A stretch of DNA of 64,000 nucleotides from contig OY720346.1 in the NCBI GenBank assembly GCA_963082975.1, forward strand, positions 24,918,720 through 24,982,719, in the 5' to 3' direction. Made by a program: the position numbers and the translations under genes. The notes under the pieces were generated by a model, which did no database searches, was not told the DNA's origin, and was given only the letters and a program-made list of their open reading frames with translations. Of the stretch, positions 21,460-34,370 are shown piece by piece. Within the stretch, counting starts at the first letter, position 1. Each line of letters starts with the position of its first letter. This DNA comes from Labia minor (lineage: Eukaryota; Arthropoda; Insecta; Dermaptera; Spongiphoridae).

Positions 21460-23640
21460 TATTTTGATTTATAATTATATTATATGAATTTTGAAAATAC
21501 TCAGCACATCTTCATATTTTTTAAATAAATAAGTTTTAATAGGATTAATATATATATATTGAAATTTAAAAAATATTTCAATAAATATATTTAAAGAAAA
21601 ATAATATTTTGTATATGATTTTATAATTTTTAAATAATTTTAATTTAACTTTTAATAAAATTTAATTAATGAGATCTGATAGAATATTTAAGATTAATTC
21701 TTTTCAAAGATTTGAATGAAAAATTTATAAATTTATTTGGGTCTATGAATAAAAAATTATAAAAATGCACTTTATAAAATCTAATTTTAATTTTTATTGA
21801 AATATTTTTTTTTTTAAAGTTCACTAATCTTCCTTTTAATTAATAAAAATAAATAATAAAATTACAATTAATTCTTGATTAGCGACTGATTAAGGGATGA
21901 TTTCAGTTGAGAGGCCGCTCCGGGTCTTATACGCACCAGGGAAGGGGAACTAACTGCGTGCAGGCCGGCCGGCCGGCAGGAGGAGGTCAGTACAGGCGAT
22001 GGTGGGGCATGGAGAGGGGCGAGCGGGGAGTGCAGAGGTGAGCGCTCTACTGCAAATGATTTCAAATAAAATACATATTAAAATAAAATAAAATAAACAA
22101 ATATTAATTTTTAAAATTAGTGGTGTTTTAGAATACATCTTAAATCGAATCAATAAGTTTAATTCTATTAATTCTATTAAATCAATAAGCTTAATTTTAT
22201 TCAAAGATCTTAATGAAAATTTTAAAAAAAAATTATCAATGTTATTCTCTGGGTGGAACACTTGAAAGAAAATGATAACCACATTGATAAGAAAAGGCTA
22301 GCAGCCCAGCATGTCAGAAATCTTCAAAAAAGTCTTACATTATTTTATTATTTTGTTTATTTTATTGCTTAATTTTATTATTATTTTATAAATTTTAATG
22401 TTTAAGTATATATATATATATATTTATGTTAAAAGGTTTTTTTCAAATTTGATTTGATTAAAAGAAATTAAATGGAAATAACAATAATAAGAAAACAAGC
22501 TAAACAAAATAACTTTTAAATATACTGATAAAAAGGAAATCTATGAAAAGCGTATAGCTAGATGAAATGTACTTTTTCAATATTATAGAACTTTCTGGAG
22601 GTACAAGAGTCTGCGACTGAAAGCAGTTTGGACTGCTAATTTTTAGTAAACTCTTAGTGATTTTTATGAATTGAAATTGTCTTGTTTTTATTTTAATAAT
22701 AATCATTTATTACGAGTAATATCTTATATTATTATTATTTTATCTTATTTTATTTTTGATTATTATTGAATAATTTTTATTCATCATATTTACCTATCCA
22801 TTTATTTTATTAAATTGATTGTTCTTTTTTCAAGGATAACGTCTTCATTTTGTTTCTTTGAATGAATGAATAAAATATTTTAGAAGCGAAATAACTAATT
22901 ATTATAAAAATGGCAAATGACATTAATTAGAAGTTATTTGTCAAAAATCATTAAAGAAAATTTTTCAATGTGTTTATGCATTGCAATTCGACTTTATTAT
23001 TTTCAATTAGAGATGATACTTTCAAGAATACTATTTCAGAAACAGATCTTGTCAATTATGCGTATTAGAAAAATTCTTCATATTCATAATTCATATCTAT
23101 TGATTGGGTGAAATAAATTTGAGAGTCCTGAAAAAAATCAATCATTTTTACTTTCATTCATTATAATATATATTAGGGGTTAGCTATAGCTTCACTCGAT
23201 ACTCTACTATATATATATATAAATCTCCAGTAATATGTTATATAATATAAAAATTCATAACCCCCAAATTCTAAGTGGAGGAACTTTTATAAATTTTAAA
23301 TTCAATACAAGTCCCTTGCGAAGTGTAATTTCCCTTTGAAAATTGTTGATACGAAATTATACTAGGAAAAATGAAAGTTATTTGATTAATTAAAAAATTC
23401 TAGTAAAACTTTTTTGATAAACAAATAACAATTAGATTTTCTTGGCTTATTTTGTTATAAATTTTATGAAATACTGAACATTTATTTGTTAAAGAGTTAA
23501 TATTTATTTTTATAAATGTCATCTTTCTTTCTATTTTATATATGTGTAAGTGATCAAAAATTATAAAAAATTGAAGGATGATTCCTAATACTTTTTATTT
23601 TATTTATTTTCAACTCCCTCTAAGATGAGAAAATTTGGAA
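21460..23640. other. AT-rich region with one GC-rich island
   Basis: No gene recognised. The only distinctive part is a GC-rich island at about 21905-22046 with GGCCGGCCGGCCGG, ending near a donor-like CAGAGGTGAGC. It could be a promoter or non-coding exon, but no supporting core-promoter pair was found. Confidence 0.35.
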
Positions 23641-24430
23641 TACTGTGGAACCTAGAGTTACAAATTTAATTCGTTTTAGAATTGGGCTCGTAACCCGAAA
23701 CGATCTCAAATCGAAAAAAGTTTTTCTATAAGAACTAATGTAAATGTAATTAATTCGTTCCGGACCTCAAAATACGAGGACAGGTCAAATAGTCCGTGAC
23801 TTTTTAAAAGAAACACAGGTTTTTGGATAAAAAATTATTTTATTTTTCAACGTAGTCTCCATTGAGCTCTATACACTTCGTCCAATGTTTCTTCAATTTT
23901 TTTATCCCTTCCAAAAATAAGATTTGTCGAGGACATAAAAATAGGTATTTGTATCTGTGATGATTTCACCATTGGAGTCTCTCCGTTGAGCCATTTCTTC
24001 TGGTTTGGAAAGAGGCTAAATCCGGAGAATAGGGCGGATGAGAGAGCAATTTGTATCTCAATTCATGGATTTTTATGAAAATTCACTTTTATCCATTCTC
24101 TTCTCTATCCATCAGGTAGTCTGCTATTAATGGATGTCAAACAAAAACTAAAAGACCCAACTGGTTCAAATTTCGACGTTGAGTTGGGTGGAAGGAATAC
24201 AATTTGTATAAAACAAAACTCCTCCAAAATGCTATCTTCAAACAATTCTTCGTCGACCCACGTATAGTCTACTGATTTAGGACAAACAGCGTATAATAAT
24301 ATGCACAGAGTAGACAGACAAAAAAATCCCACCAAAAGCGCTCATGCGACTTGTAATTCGAAATTTTAATCTTAAACTGATATAGAGGACATAAGCTCGT
24401 AACCCAGAGCACTTGTAAACCAAGGTTGCA
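23641..24430. mobile_element. Tigger/pogo-like relic interrupted by a mariner relic
   Basis: The left end TACTGTGGAACCTAGAGTT and the right end (reversed) GCAACCTTGGTTTACAAG are roughly inverted. Both are followed by GGGCTCGTAACCC-type sequence (reversed on the right: GGGTTACGAGC), the look of Tigger-like termini. Minus-strand translation near 24180-24330 gives FLPPNSTS, resembling the PPNTTS motif of Tigger transposases; tentative. A mariner relic lies inside at 23775-24177. Confidence 0.5.
23775..24177 (-). mobile_element. Internally deleted mariner relic, copy 1
   Basis: After TA (23773-23774) the terminus reads CGAGGACAGGTCAAATAGTC. The minus strand encodes HPPYSPDLA, the mariner motif before the third catalytic aspartate, directly next to an N-terminal segment SKFEP...SFSFCLTSINSRLP; the middle of the transposase is missing. 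The element's 5' terminus is lost at about 24177. The same internal deletion occurs in the copy at 63385-63734. Confidence 0.75.
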
Positions 24431-24970
24431 ACGAATTTAATGTAAAACACTTAACATTAAAGTATTTTTTTTTTACAAATCTTTAATATTCATATAATCA
24501 TAATATAAAAGAAAACAAAAAAAAATTATCAAGATAACTTTATCTTTTTTATTTATTTGGAAAAAAGTTCAATTTTTTGAATTGGTATACTCTTGACAAG
24601 TTCACTCTTTTTTGTTTACATTTTAATTACGATAATTTGTACCTATTTTTTGTTCTTATGATTCATTCCTAAAAAAATATTTACATTCCTTCTTTAATGG
24701 TTTGAAATAAAATAATTCTACAATATAACTATAAATTATATTATATTAATAAAATTGAAATTAGAAGGTAGAATCTTGATTCTTGTGTGTGCTCTATTAT
24801 CGTGTTATTTTCTTATCTGGAAGGTAATAATCAATGATAAAGAAGTAAAGAGCATCTCGTTGATTGCAATCCTGTCTCGTCTCCCACCGGTTCGTCATTA
24901 AAACAACCAAGTGATAGGAGGTAAAGGGGAGGGGGGAATGGGTGACCGTGTGCCTCTACTCACTTGGCTG

Positions 24971-25214
24971 TCAGTTGCCTGCGGACCTCCAAGTGTAATA
25001 GTCTTAACGTGGCATTGAACCTGAACGCGCTGTCATCCGAAATCCGCCAATAGTTGCCAAACAGGAAAACATGTTTCATGTGTTGTATGTGTGAGTGACA
25101 AGTTCGAAAAAATACAATAGAATTTCAATGATAATTTTTATCAATAAAAAATAAATCAATAAATAAATTAGTGACAAGAATTTTTATTGCAAAAACGTGA
25201 GGATAAATCGAAAG
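24971..25214 (+). promoter_or_regulatory. Candidate Inr+DPE promoter and non-coding first exon
   Basis: A GC-richer island (about 24880-25080) contains TCAGTT at 24971-24976, an arthropod initiator. With its A as +1, AGTCTT falls at +28 to +33, matching the DPE consensus RGWYVT at five of six positions. There is no TATA box. The transcribed region would end at a strong donor, AAAG|GTGAGT (exon end 25214). No ORF of note lies between, so this would be a 5'UTR exon of a gene continuing to the right, possibly beyond the window. Inference only. Confidence 0.35.
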
Positions 25215-25562
25215 GTGAGTTTATGATATATTTATTATGAAATTAATAGATTTAACTTTAGGCACTAGTTGAAAAATTTTAATAAGTTATAAAAAATTAA
25301 GCTTCAAAATATAAAAGTTAATAAAAATGAATTTTAGACAAGGAGTTTCAAGTTTATTGATATATTTACTTTATGCGCATTTCGACTGTTACACCATCAT
25401 AAGAAGCTATTTATTCTTTGCAACTCAACTCGAAGACTCGAAAATCAGATAAACAAAATAAAATCAATATACATAAAACATCACAATGTATTTACTTAAA
25501 AAAATTATTCTTATTAAGTTTTATATTTTGAGGTTTAATATTAGTCTTTTCATAACTGATAA

Positions 25563-25921
25563 CAGCGCCCGCTCTAGCTTTTTTGCCGCCGGGACAAAAA
25601 GACAAATTACCGCCCCTTAAAACAAAATTATTTTTTAGTCAGAGCAAAAGTTTAAGACGAGAAAGATATTTACAATAATTATTTTACAGAATTTTACCAG
25701 AACATACGAAATAGAATTTATAATTTTTTTGGAATCAAAAAAGGAGTCTATTGGAAAATTTTATCAAAATTCACCATACATACGTTAAACTGAACATGTA
25801 CCAAAAAATCAACAAATATATATTTTGATCAACTGATTATCAATATTTTATGTCAATAACGACAAAAATGCCGCCCTTTAGGTTTGCCGCCCCGGATATT
25901 TGTCCGGAGCATCCGGCCCTG
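25563..25921. mobile_element. hAT-like non-autonomous element (359 bp)
   Basis: Ends are CAGCGCCCGCTCTAGC and, reversed, CAGGGCCGGATGCTCC. Each is followed by a GCCGCC/GGGGCGGC-rich block (TTGCCGCCGGGACAAAAAG; reversed right end AAATATCCGGGGCGGCAAACC). GATAA occurs on both sides directly at the ends; a full 8-bp duplication is not evident. No ORF. Confidence 0.55.
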
Positions 25922-28900
25922 GATAAATTTATTATCATTAGATTTTAATTAAAAGAAATATTTAATTCCACAATTATTTATTTATAATTATATTATTAAT
26001 TAAAATTATTGGCCATTTACATTATTTTTTCATTCATGTAAATATTAAAATAATTCATAAAAAAACCTTAAAAAGATTTGATATTTTCTGGGCACTTCTA
26101 TTATAATTTAATGTAAAAAAAAGTAAAAAAAATACTCGAATACACAAATATAATTTTGCCTTTTTTAAAAAAAAACAGAATTTTAATATTTATTTATCAT
26201 TATAAGTATTATTTATATGTAATATAAGTTTTAGTCCTTGGAACGGGGTAATTTATATTGAATTTAATATAAATAAATTTTTGTAGTTGAAATATTTTTC
26301 AAGTAAATATTTATATTATATTTTATTTTTTTATTATTAATAAAACGAAGTAATTTTTAGATTAAATGTATAATGCTTCTTAATCGGTGCTTCGCAAATT
26401 TTATGTTGATTCTCCGCGGAATCATGAAAAACATTTCTTAATTTAAAAAAAAAAATGGGACAAAAATATTTAATCTAATTTTTTTTTGTTCCAATTTCCA
26501 AGTTCTTGGAAATTTACAAAAGCCAACTATCTCAGAAAAGTTCATGAAATAATTCGTCTCATGTAATAATTATTTTTTTATCAACCTCTCTCTATTTTGT
26601 TTGATCTGAAAATAATTTATTGTGAAGTGCTTCGAAAATTTTTCTATTAATCAAAAGTTCTTCCTGACTAAAAAGCTTAAGTATCACTTACTAAGTGATA
26701 AGACCTTTTGAGTTTCTAGCCGGCTTCATACGTAGATCTCTTATATGAATGAAATAGCGCTACTGTTTATATACTCTTGAATTTTAACCTTTTATACTGA
26801 TAATTGATCACTGAAACAAAAAATAATATTTTAAATTAAAAAATATTTTTTTTATTTATTTAAAATAAAATTTATTTAATATATTATTTATTTAAATAAG
26901 ATTATAATGAGATATATTTTTATAATAATAATTTAATTTTTTTTTTAGATTTTATTTAATTTCTATTAAATATCATATTAAAAATAAAATTAAAAATAAG
27001 AAATGTTTTATTCTTTTTTTATTTGTTATATTATAAATTTTTTAGCAACATTAAAATTAATAAGTAATTTTGTTTCTCTTCCAAGGATTCTCAAAAATGT
27101 AGTGACATGGAATAATAAACACAATATATAAATTAAATAAATATATACTAAAAATTATATTTTGTTTTATTAATTTGATTAAAAAAATTCAATGATTAAT
27201 ATATTTTTTTAATAAAGATATGTGTATTACTTTATAGATATTCAATGAATATTTCTATTAAAAATAACTTTAGAACCAGAAATAGAAAATATTAATAAAT
27301 CAAATAATCTTTTATATTTTATATTTTAATAATATTTATATCAAATTCTCTTTTATATAGAAGTATATATAGATCACTAATAAATAACTCCCTTTTAAAA
27401 TATTTGATAAGGTGTATGCGATAGCATTAAAAAAATTATTTATATATATATATATAATTATAATATAATTAGAATTTAATTATTTAAAATTCACATTGAA
27501 ATTGAAAATATCTTATCTCTTATGATATATATATATATATATATCATGTTAATTTGATATTAAATAATATATTTATTATTATTATTACTAATATATCGAA
27601 TATAATATATTGTATAAGTATATTTTTGAGTGATTAATTTGAGTATTTGACCTTTCATACTTTTTATATGAATAAAAATTTATGTTTGTGGTCATTTTTT
27701 GAAAAGAAAAGCAGGTCGATAAATCAAAATTTATATAGCTAAAAATGCCATTTTCTAAATATTTTTATTACTATATTATCTATTTTTTTGGAACTGACTT
27801 AAGTTTTTGGGCACAAAATTCCTTATTCCTCTCTGCCTATATCTCTTTTCTTCAGTTAATTTATTTATTTGTTTAAATGTGATTTTATTTTTTGGGAAAA
27901 TGATCATTTTTTTCTTAGTTCAAACCCTTTTTGGCTGACCAAAAATAAACTGAAAAAAAGTTTAATATAATACATTTTAACCATAAAGATTTAATTCATT
28001 AATATTTATTTTCAGTCATATCATAGAATTTTCATCATGGAACCATCATCGCCATTAAATATAGAATATAAATTAATTTTAAATAGAGTTTATATATATA
28101 TATATATGTTTATTATAATAAAATTACAATAAAATTTATTTAATATTATTATTATTATTCTTTAAAAATTTATTTAAAATATCTATCTTTTTCCCTATAC
28201 ATATATAAATTTTTTAAAGAATATAAAGGCATCTTTTTAATAAATAATTTATGTAAATGACGTATTCAAACCATAAACTAATACTATAAATATTACAAGA
28301 TACATAAGATATAATGACTGTTGTAGTTTCTGCGGACATTAACTTTCAAATTCAGTAAACACCGATATCTTAGAATGTATTTGCAATAAATATATTTAAT
28401 ATTATCAGGAGTCATAACTTATTTAAATGTATATGTATACTATATATTGTAGTGATTTTCCCTAATGGTAAACTGAAATTAAATCCTTCTTCAATTTAAT
28501 GATCATTCCCATTGTAGGGTTAAATCAATATTTATAAATAACAAAGATGTAAAGTGACTCAGGTTACAAACAATTTCTAGCTATATTTAATTACAGCCAT
28601 AAGAAAATAATAATTTTAATAAAAATATAAAATGTATATAGTAATATCTAATAGTTTTTCTACAATCACTCAACTTGGATTATTGATGACTTTTTTTAAT
28701 ATATTCACCATTTTTTTTATATTACCAAAGAAGGCAGGAAAGGTCGTGATATATTGAATGATAAAATGTACCTTAGCGAATAAGATATCTAATTTATCGT
28801 ATTCTTTATATATATATATATATTATATACTTTTTTCATAGACAAGATTATTTTAATATTGTGACTGAAAATTAACTAAATAAAAGTTTTATCTTTTATC

Positions 28901-29319
28901 CGCCGCCAAATGACAAATAACAACAAAGTGGAAAGTATAAAATCTTCATGAAAAAATACATACCGGTGCCAACTTTCATAGTTATAGTTCCTGTTGAAAA
29001 TATACAGTTCATTTTTATATTTATTTTTAATACACTTTACTTAACTCACACTGTCAGGTTGTCCGTCTGTTGTTTGTCCGCGGCATTTTATAATCGATAT
29101 TTCAACAACTTCCCGTCATTCAATCAACTTGAAATTTTGCATACACGCTTGCTCCTGCTAATAATACACGAATCAATTGAAAAATCCACTGAATTATTTA
29201 TCTATTAGTGGTAATTAATTAACTAAACTTTTATATGCGGAATATGGAATAGTTCACTATTTCAATCATAGATGGCGATCTCAGTTCTACAGACGCTGAA
29301 CACGACTAAAAAGTATAAA
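25922..29319. other. Long AT-rich gene-free region
   Basis: Very low GC with several short (TA)n tracts (near 27440, 27525, 28090, 28805). A modest CCGTCTG/TTGTCCG-containing stretch near 29050-29150 with GAAATTTTGCATAC resembles the body of the Helentron-like families but has no recognisable termini. Confidence 0.4.
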
Positions 29320-29552
29320 ATAAATTTAAGTAAAAAGAAATCTTTTTAAAAAACACACATTACTTAAAATTGCACTAAAAAGTAAAAAATAAAATCACTG
29401 TAAATTGTGTTCGCTCAAATTATAATAACACAGTAAAACATTTGATTCCACTATTGGGCGCACACACTTTACAGTGATTTTATTTTTTACTTTTTAGTGC
29501 AATTTTAAGTAAAGTGTGTTTTTTAAAAAGATTTCTTTTTACTTAAATTTAT
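29320..29552. repeat. Near-perfect 85-bp inverted repeat (foldback)
   Basis: Left arm 29320-29404 and right arm 29468-29552 are reverse complements with one mismatch over 85 bp; the spacer is 63 bp. The arms start ATAAATTTAAGTAAAAAGAA. The element sits in TATA-rich flanks, so a TA-type target duplication is possible but not provable. No ORF; a foldback MITE is the simplest reading. Confidence 0.85.
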
Positions 29553-29717
29553 TATAATATAATATAATAATTTATAAAAAACAAATTTTAAAAGTAAAAT
29601 ATGGTTAGTTTTAATTTTTTATTTAAATTATTATCTAATAATAGAAAAACAATAGTTTTAATAATAAATGTATAGAATTTAAATGATATAATAGTAAAAA
29701 TAAAAATTATAATAATG

Positions 29718-29830
29718 AAAAGTACCTGGAACACCGAGCTATCGTTCGACCCTTTAAAAATATACATATACAATTCTTTAATTATTTATTAAATGTTACA
29801 TCGATGCATTAATCTGATTAAATGAATGGA
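29718..29830 (+). repeat. Family E repeat, module 1
   Basis: AGTACCTGGAACACCGAGC with ATCGTTCGACCCTTTAAAAA and ACAATTCTTTAATTATTTAT, matching 7681-7795 and 43660-43770. Confidence 0.7.
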
Positions 29831-29834
29831 ACTT

Positions 29835-31586
29835 GGGGTCCTCAATAATAATAAATAATAAATAATATTTTAGTGAAAAAATCCTTCATTAATTAATAAA
29901 TTAATTCAAAAATTTACAAATATATATATATATACAATATTTGCTAGTATAATAAGATAAGATATATTTATAATTTTTATCTCAAAATACAAAATTAAAA
30001 AAATTAAATTATTTTATATATGTATTTATATGTAGGGAGAGAGAGAGAAAGAGAGATATCAGCCTTGATTAGTTAATTTATATTGTATATACATAAAAAA
30101 CAAAATTTATATATATATATATATACGTTAACGGTAATTCATGTAATAAATTTATTTTTTTGTTTTAATCTTATGAATATGTATTTTAACCTCAACATAA
30201 ATTAATTACCAATATATATATATATATATATTAAAATTGTAATCATAATTATTTCTAATTCTTCTTATTTAAATTTTTGTGTTATCAGACTTAATTCAAA
30301 TATAATATGAAAGATAAGATGAAACATCCATCATTGGGCCTGTTGGAATTCATTAGATCGAATAACGAACTGATATGAATTTATACCTATGCGAGGATTG
30401 CACCCAGCCGACCTTGGCTGGCGTCAAACACGAACGATGCACTTAATCGGCCGGTCAGTTGCTTGCTGCCTCACTGCACTCGGATCTCCCTTCTCTACCT
30501 AACAAAAGACTCGGAAATATCACGATCTATCCTTTCTTTACACTCATACTCATATATTCTTAAAAAGAGTAATATCCAGTCTTTATAAATTATATTTAAA
30601 AAAAAAATAAATAAAAAAAAGCCCGGAAGTAGTGTTAAAATGTTTTACTTTAAAGGGCGTAACGTTTTTTTACTTAGTGGGTGGTCAAACAAAAAAAAAA
30701 TCAGAGTGACATAGATTAATCTTTCTCAAATGATGAGCAGTTTAATATAATATTTTCTAATCATAGATTCATTCATTCAAAACTTAACATTATTTAAATT
30801 ATATATAATTAGTTAATAAGAAAAAAATATATACTAATATAAAAGGTTTATATTTAGAATTAAATAAAGATAGAATTAAATAAGATATATAAGATTGTGT
30901 AAATATTAGAAAAGTAGTGGTTTATTGATCCCTTTATTAAAATGAAAACAAAGAATGAACAATAGTGACAATTGACCCTTTCTCAATATCAAAGTATGTA
31001 AGGGACCCAATTTCCAAAGCAGTGAAATCTCTGTCACCCGGAGCTGATAGTTACTATGCTCCCTCTTCAATGTACGTCAATTATGCATGAAATTAATAAA
31101 AATAAAATGAAAATAGAATAAAGAGAACAAATTTATTTAAAATTCAACACTTTTGAGATATAGATTTACATTAACTTTTTTTATTACTACTAAATTTTCG
31201 ATGTCAAGATTTTTTGTATACTTTTTAAAATTTATAATTTTGAAACCGCTCCCTCCCGAGACACTAAAGGGACGCTATTGCAAGAAAGGTGTTTTTATTA
31301 TTAAATATCGAATTTTTTAATAGGATGAAGAAGCTGAGCAAGTTTAGTATAGAGTAATTAGTTCTTTCTAATTAAAAAATATCCCCATTCTAGCCGAGAT
31401 TAGTTAATTACAAAATAAAATAAAAAAAGATAAACAAATAAACATAAAACGAAAAATACAAAGAATTTATGATAATACATAATCACATATAATCAGCGGG
31501 CTAAATTTTGAGGGGCCCTGATATAAAAATAAAATGTTTTTTACATTATTATTTTTGTGTAATTTTGATTTTGCTACCTTTTTTTT
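29835..31586. other. AT-rich region with a GC-richer patch at 30385-30500
   Basis: The patch at 30385-30500 (GCACCCAGCCGACC, GGCCGGTCAGTTGC) is non-repetitive within this window and contains TCAGTT at 30455. A DPE-like GGATCT follows at +26 rather than +28. No coding exon seen. The rest is low-complexity DNA with (TA)n tracts and a short GAGAGA run near 30040. Confidence 0.35.
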
Positions 31587-32078
31587 ACTATCACGCCAGA
31601 TATAGTATTGCGATACGAAAATTTTCGATATCGAGATTTTGATGTTTTTATACGTTTTGAAGGTTCCTGAGACATTTTCACTAACAAAAGGTTGAGAAAA
31701 ATGTCTCTCTGTGTATGTGTATGTGTGTGTGTGTGTACGTAGACAAGATTACTCAAAAACTGTTTGAGCTAGAATAATGAAATTTGGTACACGAGCATTA
31801 TTCAAAATTCGTAGTTTTCTATCAACTAAGTTTTCATTTGTTTTCCTCTAAAGTGACCGTAAAAATAAAGATATATGTTTGAGAGTTTTTCACATGATTA
31901 AAAATTGTATAAAACTGCTATATATAGAATTTCAGTTTGGTTGAATCGCTCAAAGTACCGAAATTAATTTTTTAACACGTTGACGGGCAATCACGCGCCG
32001 GCACGTGACGTGATGCCATCAATTATTAATTTTTATTTATAATTTATAATTAATTAAATTTAATTTAAATATAATATA
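31587..32078 (+). mobile_element. Helentron-like family A, copy 3 (3' truncated, sub-variant)
   Basis: Begins ACTATCACGCCAGATATAGT after a T-run and contains the short TG tract (31705-31740) and the usual body. It ends at TAAATATAATATAT without the inverted motif and hairpin. It shares the variant TTGACGGGCAATCACGCG with copy 8, defining a sub-family. Confidence 0.8.
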
Positions 32079-32158
32079 TGTGGGAGTTGAAATTGAGGTC
32101 AGGGGATATAGGCGACAAGGGTGTTTCAACCTCCTCACTCCACTTCCTTGTCCGTGGT

Positions 32159-32617
32159 CAGTGCCGCCCTAACCACAGAGCTAAATGGGCTATAGCCCCA
32201 GGGCGCAAGCCTTTTGAGGCGGCAATTTTTTATTTGCGATATAGTAAAAATTTATTTTTCATTTTATTAGTTTTTACTTATTTTTAAATTAAAACACTTC
32301 TTATAAAATATTAAACTGATTTTTATTTCTTCCAAATATGCTGAAAAACGATAGATAGAGAAGAGCAACGCGAAATATGAGTCCCGACACCCTACCGATC
32401 GTACTTTTGTTTCTTTTGAACTGTCGGAGCCAGTCGCAGCTGTACTGGAGTTAATATAAGACCACCAATCATATAATAGTTCCGATCAAGTTCTAAGGAT
32501 TAGACTAAAAACTGATAACTTTTCCGACTCTTATTTGCCATTCTGTGTATTTTCTCAGGAAGCAGGGCGCATTATTTTTAGTAGCCCATGGGCACCGAAT
32601 TCCTTAAGACGGCCCTG
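32159..32617. mobile_element. hAT-type MITE with perfect 8-bp target duplication
   Basis: Flanked by TCCGTGGT at 32151-32158 and 32618-32625. Inverted ends are CAGTGCCGCCCTAACC and, reversed, CAGGGCCGTCTTAAGG, followed by related GGGC(G)-rich blocks (GGGCTATAGCCCCAGGGCGC; reversed right: GGTGCCCATGGGC). 459 bp, no transposase. The target duplication makes this the best-defined hAT insertion in the window; it splits a GC-rich sequence of unknown nature (about 32078-32720). Confidence 0.9.
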
Positions 32618-32764
32618 TCCGTGGTTGTAAAATGTAACGAGGGTAGCAGCGGAAAGTTACCACGGGATGCCCAAACTCCTGATCAGGCCGTGGGTTACGA
32701 CCAGGAAAAAGTCTCCAGATTTTTTAATTTGCAATAAATTTGTATATTCTTGTATGAAAGGGCG

Positions 32765-32820
32765 CCAAATTTTGTTTTGTCGGGACGCACAAAACCCTAG
32801 AACCAGTCTCATAAAGGGTA
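32765..32820. mobile_element. hAT-like terminal relic
   Basis: Read in reverse, GGTTCTAGGGTTTTGTGCGT then CCCGACAAAACAAAATTTGG resembles the end of the hAT-like element at 25563-25921 (GCTCTAGC...GCCGCCGGGACAAAAAG). The partner end was not found. Confidence 0.4.
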
Positions 32821-34370
32821 AATGTGCCTGTAGCTGACAGTGTACTAGTAGTTAACACATCAGATAATAAGACTTATATCTGTCTAAAGATTTCTAAATG
32901 CGCGTTATATGAAAGTAATTCATCCTCTATTGAAGATATGTAAATATAAAAGTTTTGAGTCACCGTCTGATTTTATAGAACCGAACAAATGGATAGTTTA
33001 ATATTTTGTTCTTCGAATGCTTAAGGAGGTAATTCACTAAATTTTACTTTTATTTTTTTTTACTATATTGGCATCAATATTAAATATTATTAATTGTGTG
33101 TGAATGTCCATATTACCTAATTTTAAGGGTACCAACTACTGGAGCTTTCAGATTCTAATGTTAAAAATAATATAAAAAATAAAAGAAATAGAAAATTGCA
33201 TTGGCATGGAGATAAATTCTTCATTATTAACCAATGATGAATTATGAATCATATCACCTAAAACTCATATTGATGTCTGATAAAAAATAGAAGATATCAA
33301 ATTTTTCCTATAAAGTTGTCATTATAGTGTCAACTACTGGTACATTCACCTTAACATAATGTAATGAACAAAAAAAGAGCTGGATAAAATTGTAAACTTT
33401 CAAAAAAGTTAAAAATCTCTATTAAGTCATTAATATATTAAATTAAATATTTTAATTCAAATTAAGTTTTGATTCCGCATCATATAGGATTTTTACTTTC
33501 ATTTTAAAATAAATAAAATAAAAAAAAAAATTAAATTTAATCTTAAATTGAAATAAACCAACCGCTTCGGATTCCTGACTGTCTCGATTTACCTCGTATA
33601 TATTTTTATATAAAAAAATTCCCAACCCACGCTCCAAGAAACTAACAAGAATTTATCGTTATATTTATTATGCGCAACGAAAAAAAAATAACATAAAACT
33701 TCTCAGTGTCTATGTGGTATGTGTGCAAATTATTTCACATTTTTATTACTATTTATTGATATTGGAATCAAATATAAGCGGAAAATATGCCCCAGTTTTT
33801 GTGGGATTGGATTGGTAGCTTCACTTATGTGTTATATTTGTATAGAAGGGGGGATTTATATAAGATATAGCGTGATTCTCTTATATAATAAGTTGGTTTT
33901 CTTTTTACTATGGACATTATTTGAAATCAGTAATAAAACAAAATTAATATTAAATAACTTTTATATTGCATTATTTGTGAGGGAGAAAGAAGTATTTTGT
34001 CATGCAGATCGAATTATTACTTATTACTGAAAAAAAATTAAATAATATTTTCAATTAATGTATCATATACTAATAAATTATTATTATTCAGTTAACGCGC
34101 GTAATATTATTTTAAAACGTATTTAAATTAATAAAGACATATTAGTGGCCAGCTGGATTTAATAAAATCAATTAACTACATGATTTAAAATTATTTAATT
34201 TATTTTTATTAATCCTCCCTCTTCTTTTTGCTATTCTTATACAAATTCATCTAATACAGTCATAATTTCACAAATAACTTTACTAGAAAAAATAATAAAA
34301 ATAAATAAACAATAAATCATATAAATAAAGTAAGTAATCATTAAATATTACTATACGATATACTCGTGTA
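32821..34370. other. AT-rich gene-free region
   Basis: A 103-codon open frame at 33719-34030 is low-complexity and hydrophobic without family signatures; I do not call it a gene. Nothing else recognised. Confidence 0.4.

Noticed and set aside
24105-24335. 76-codon minus-strand ORF as a gene
   Set aside because: It is a chimera of the mariner relic and the surrounding Tigger-like relic.
30366-30500. TATA/Inr promoter in the 30.4-kb GC-rich patch
   Set aside because: On the minus strand TATAAA and TCAGTT are only about 14 bp apart; on the plus strand the DPE-like GGATCT is at +26 instead of +28. Spacing rules are not met.
33719-34030. 103-codon ORF as a membrane protein gene
   Set aside because: Composition matches AT-rich random DNA; no splice or promoter context and no recognisable family.
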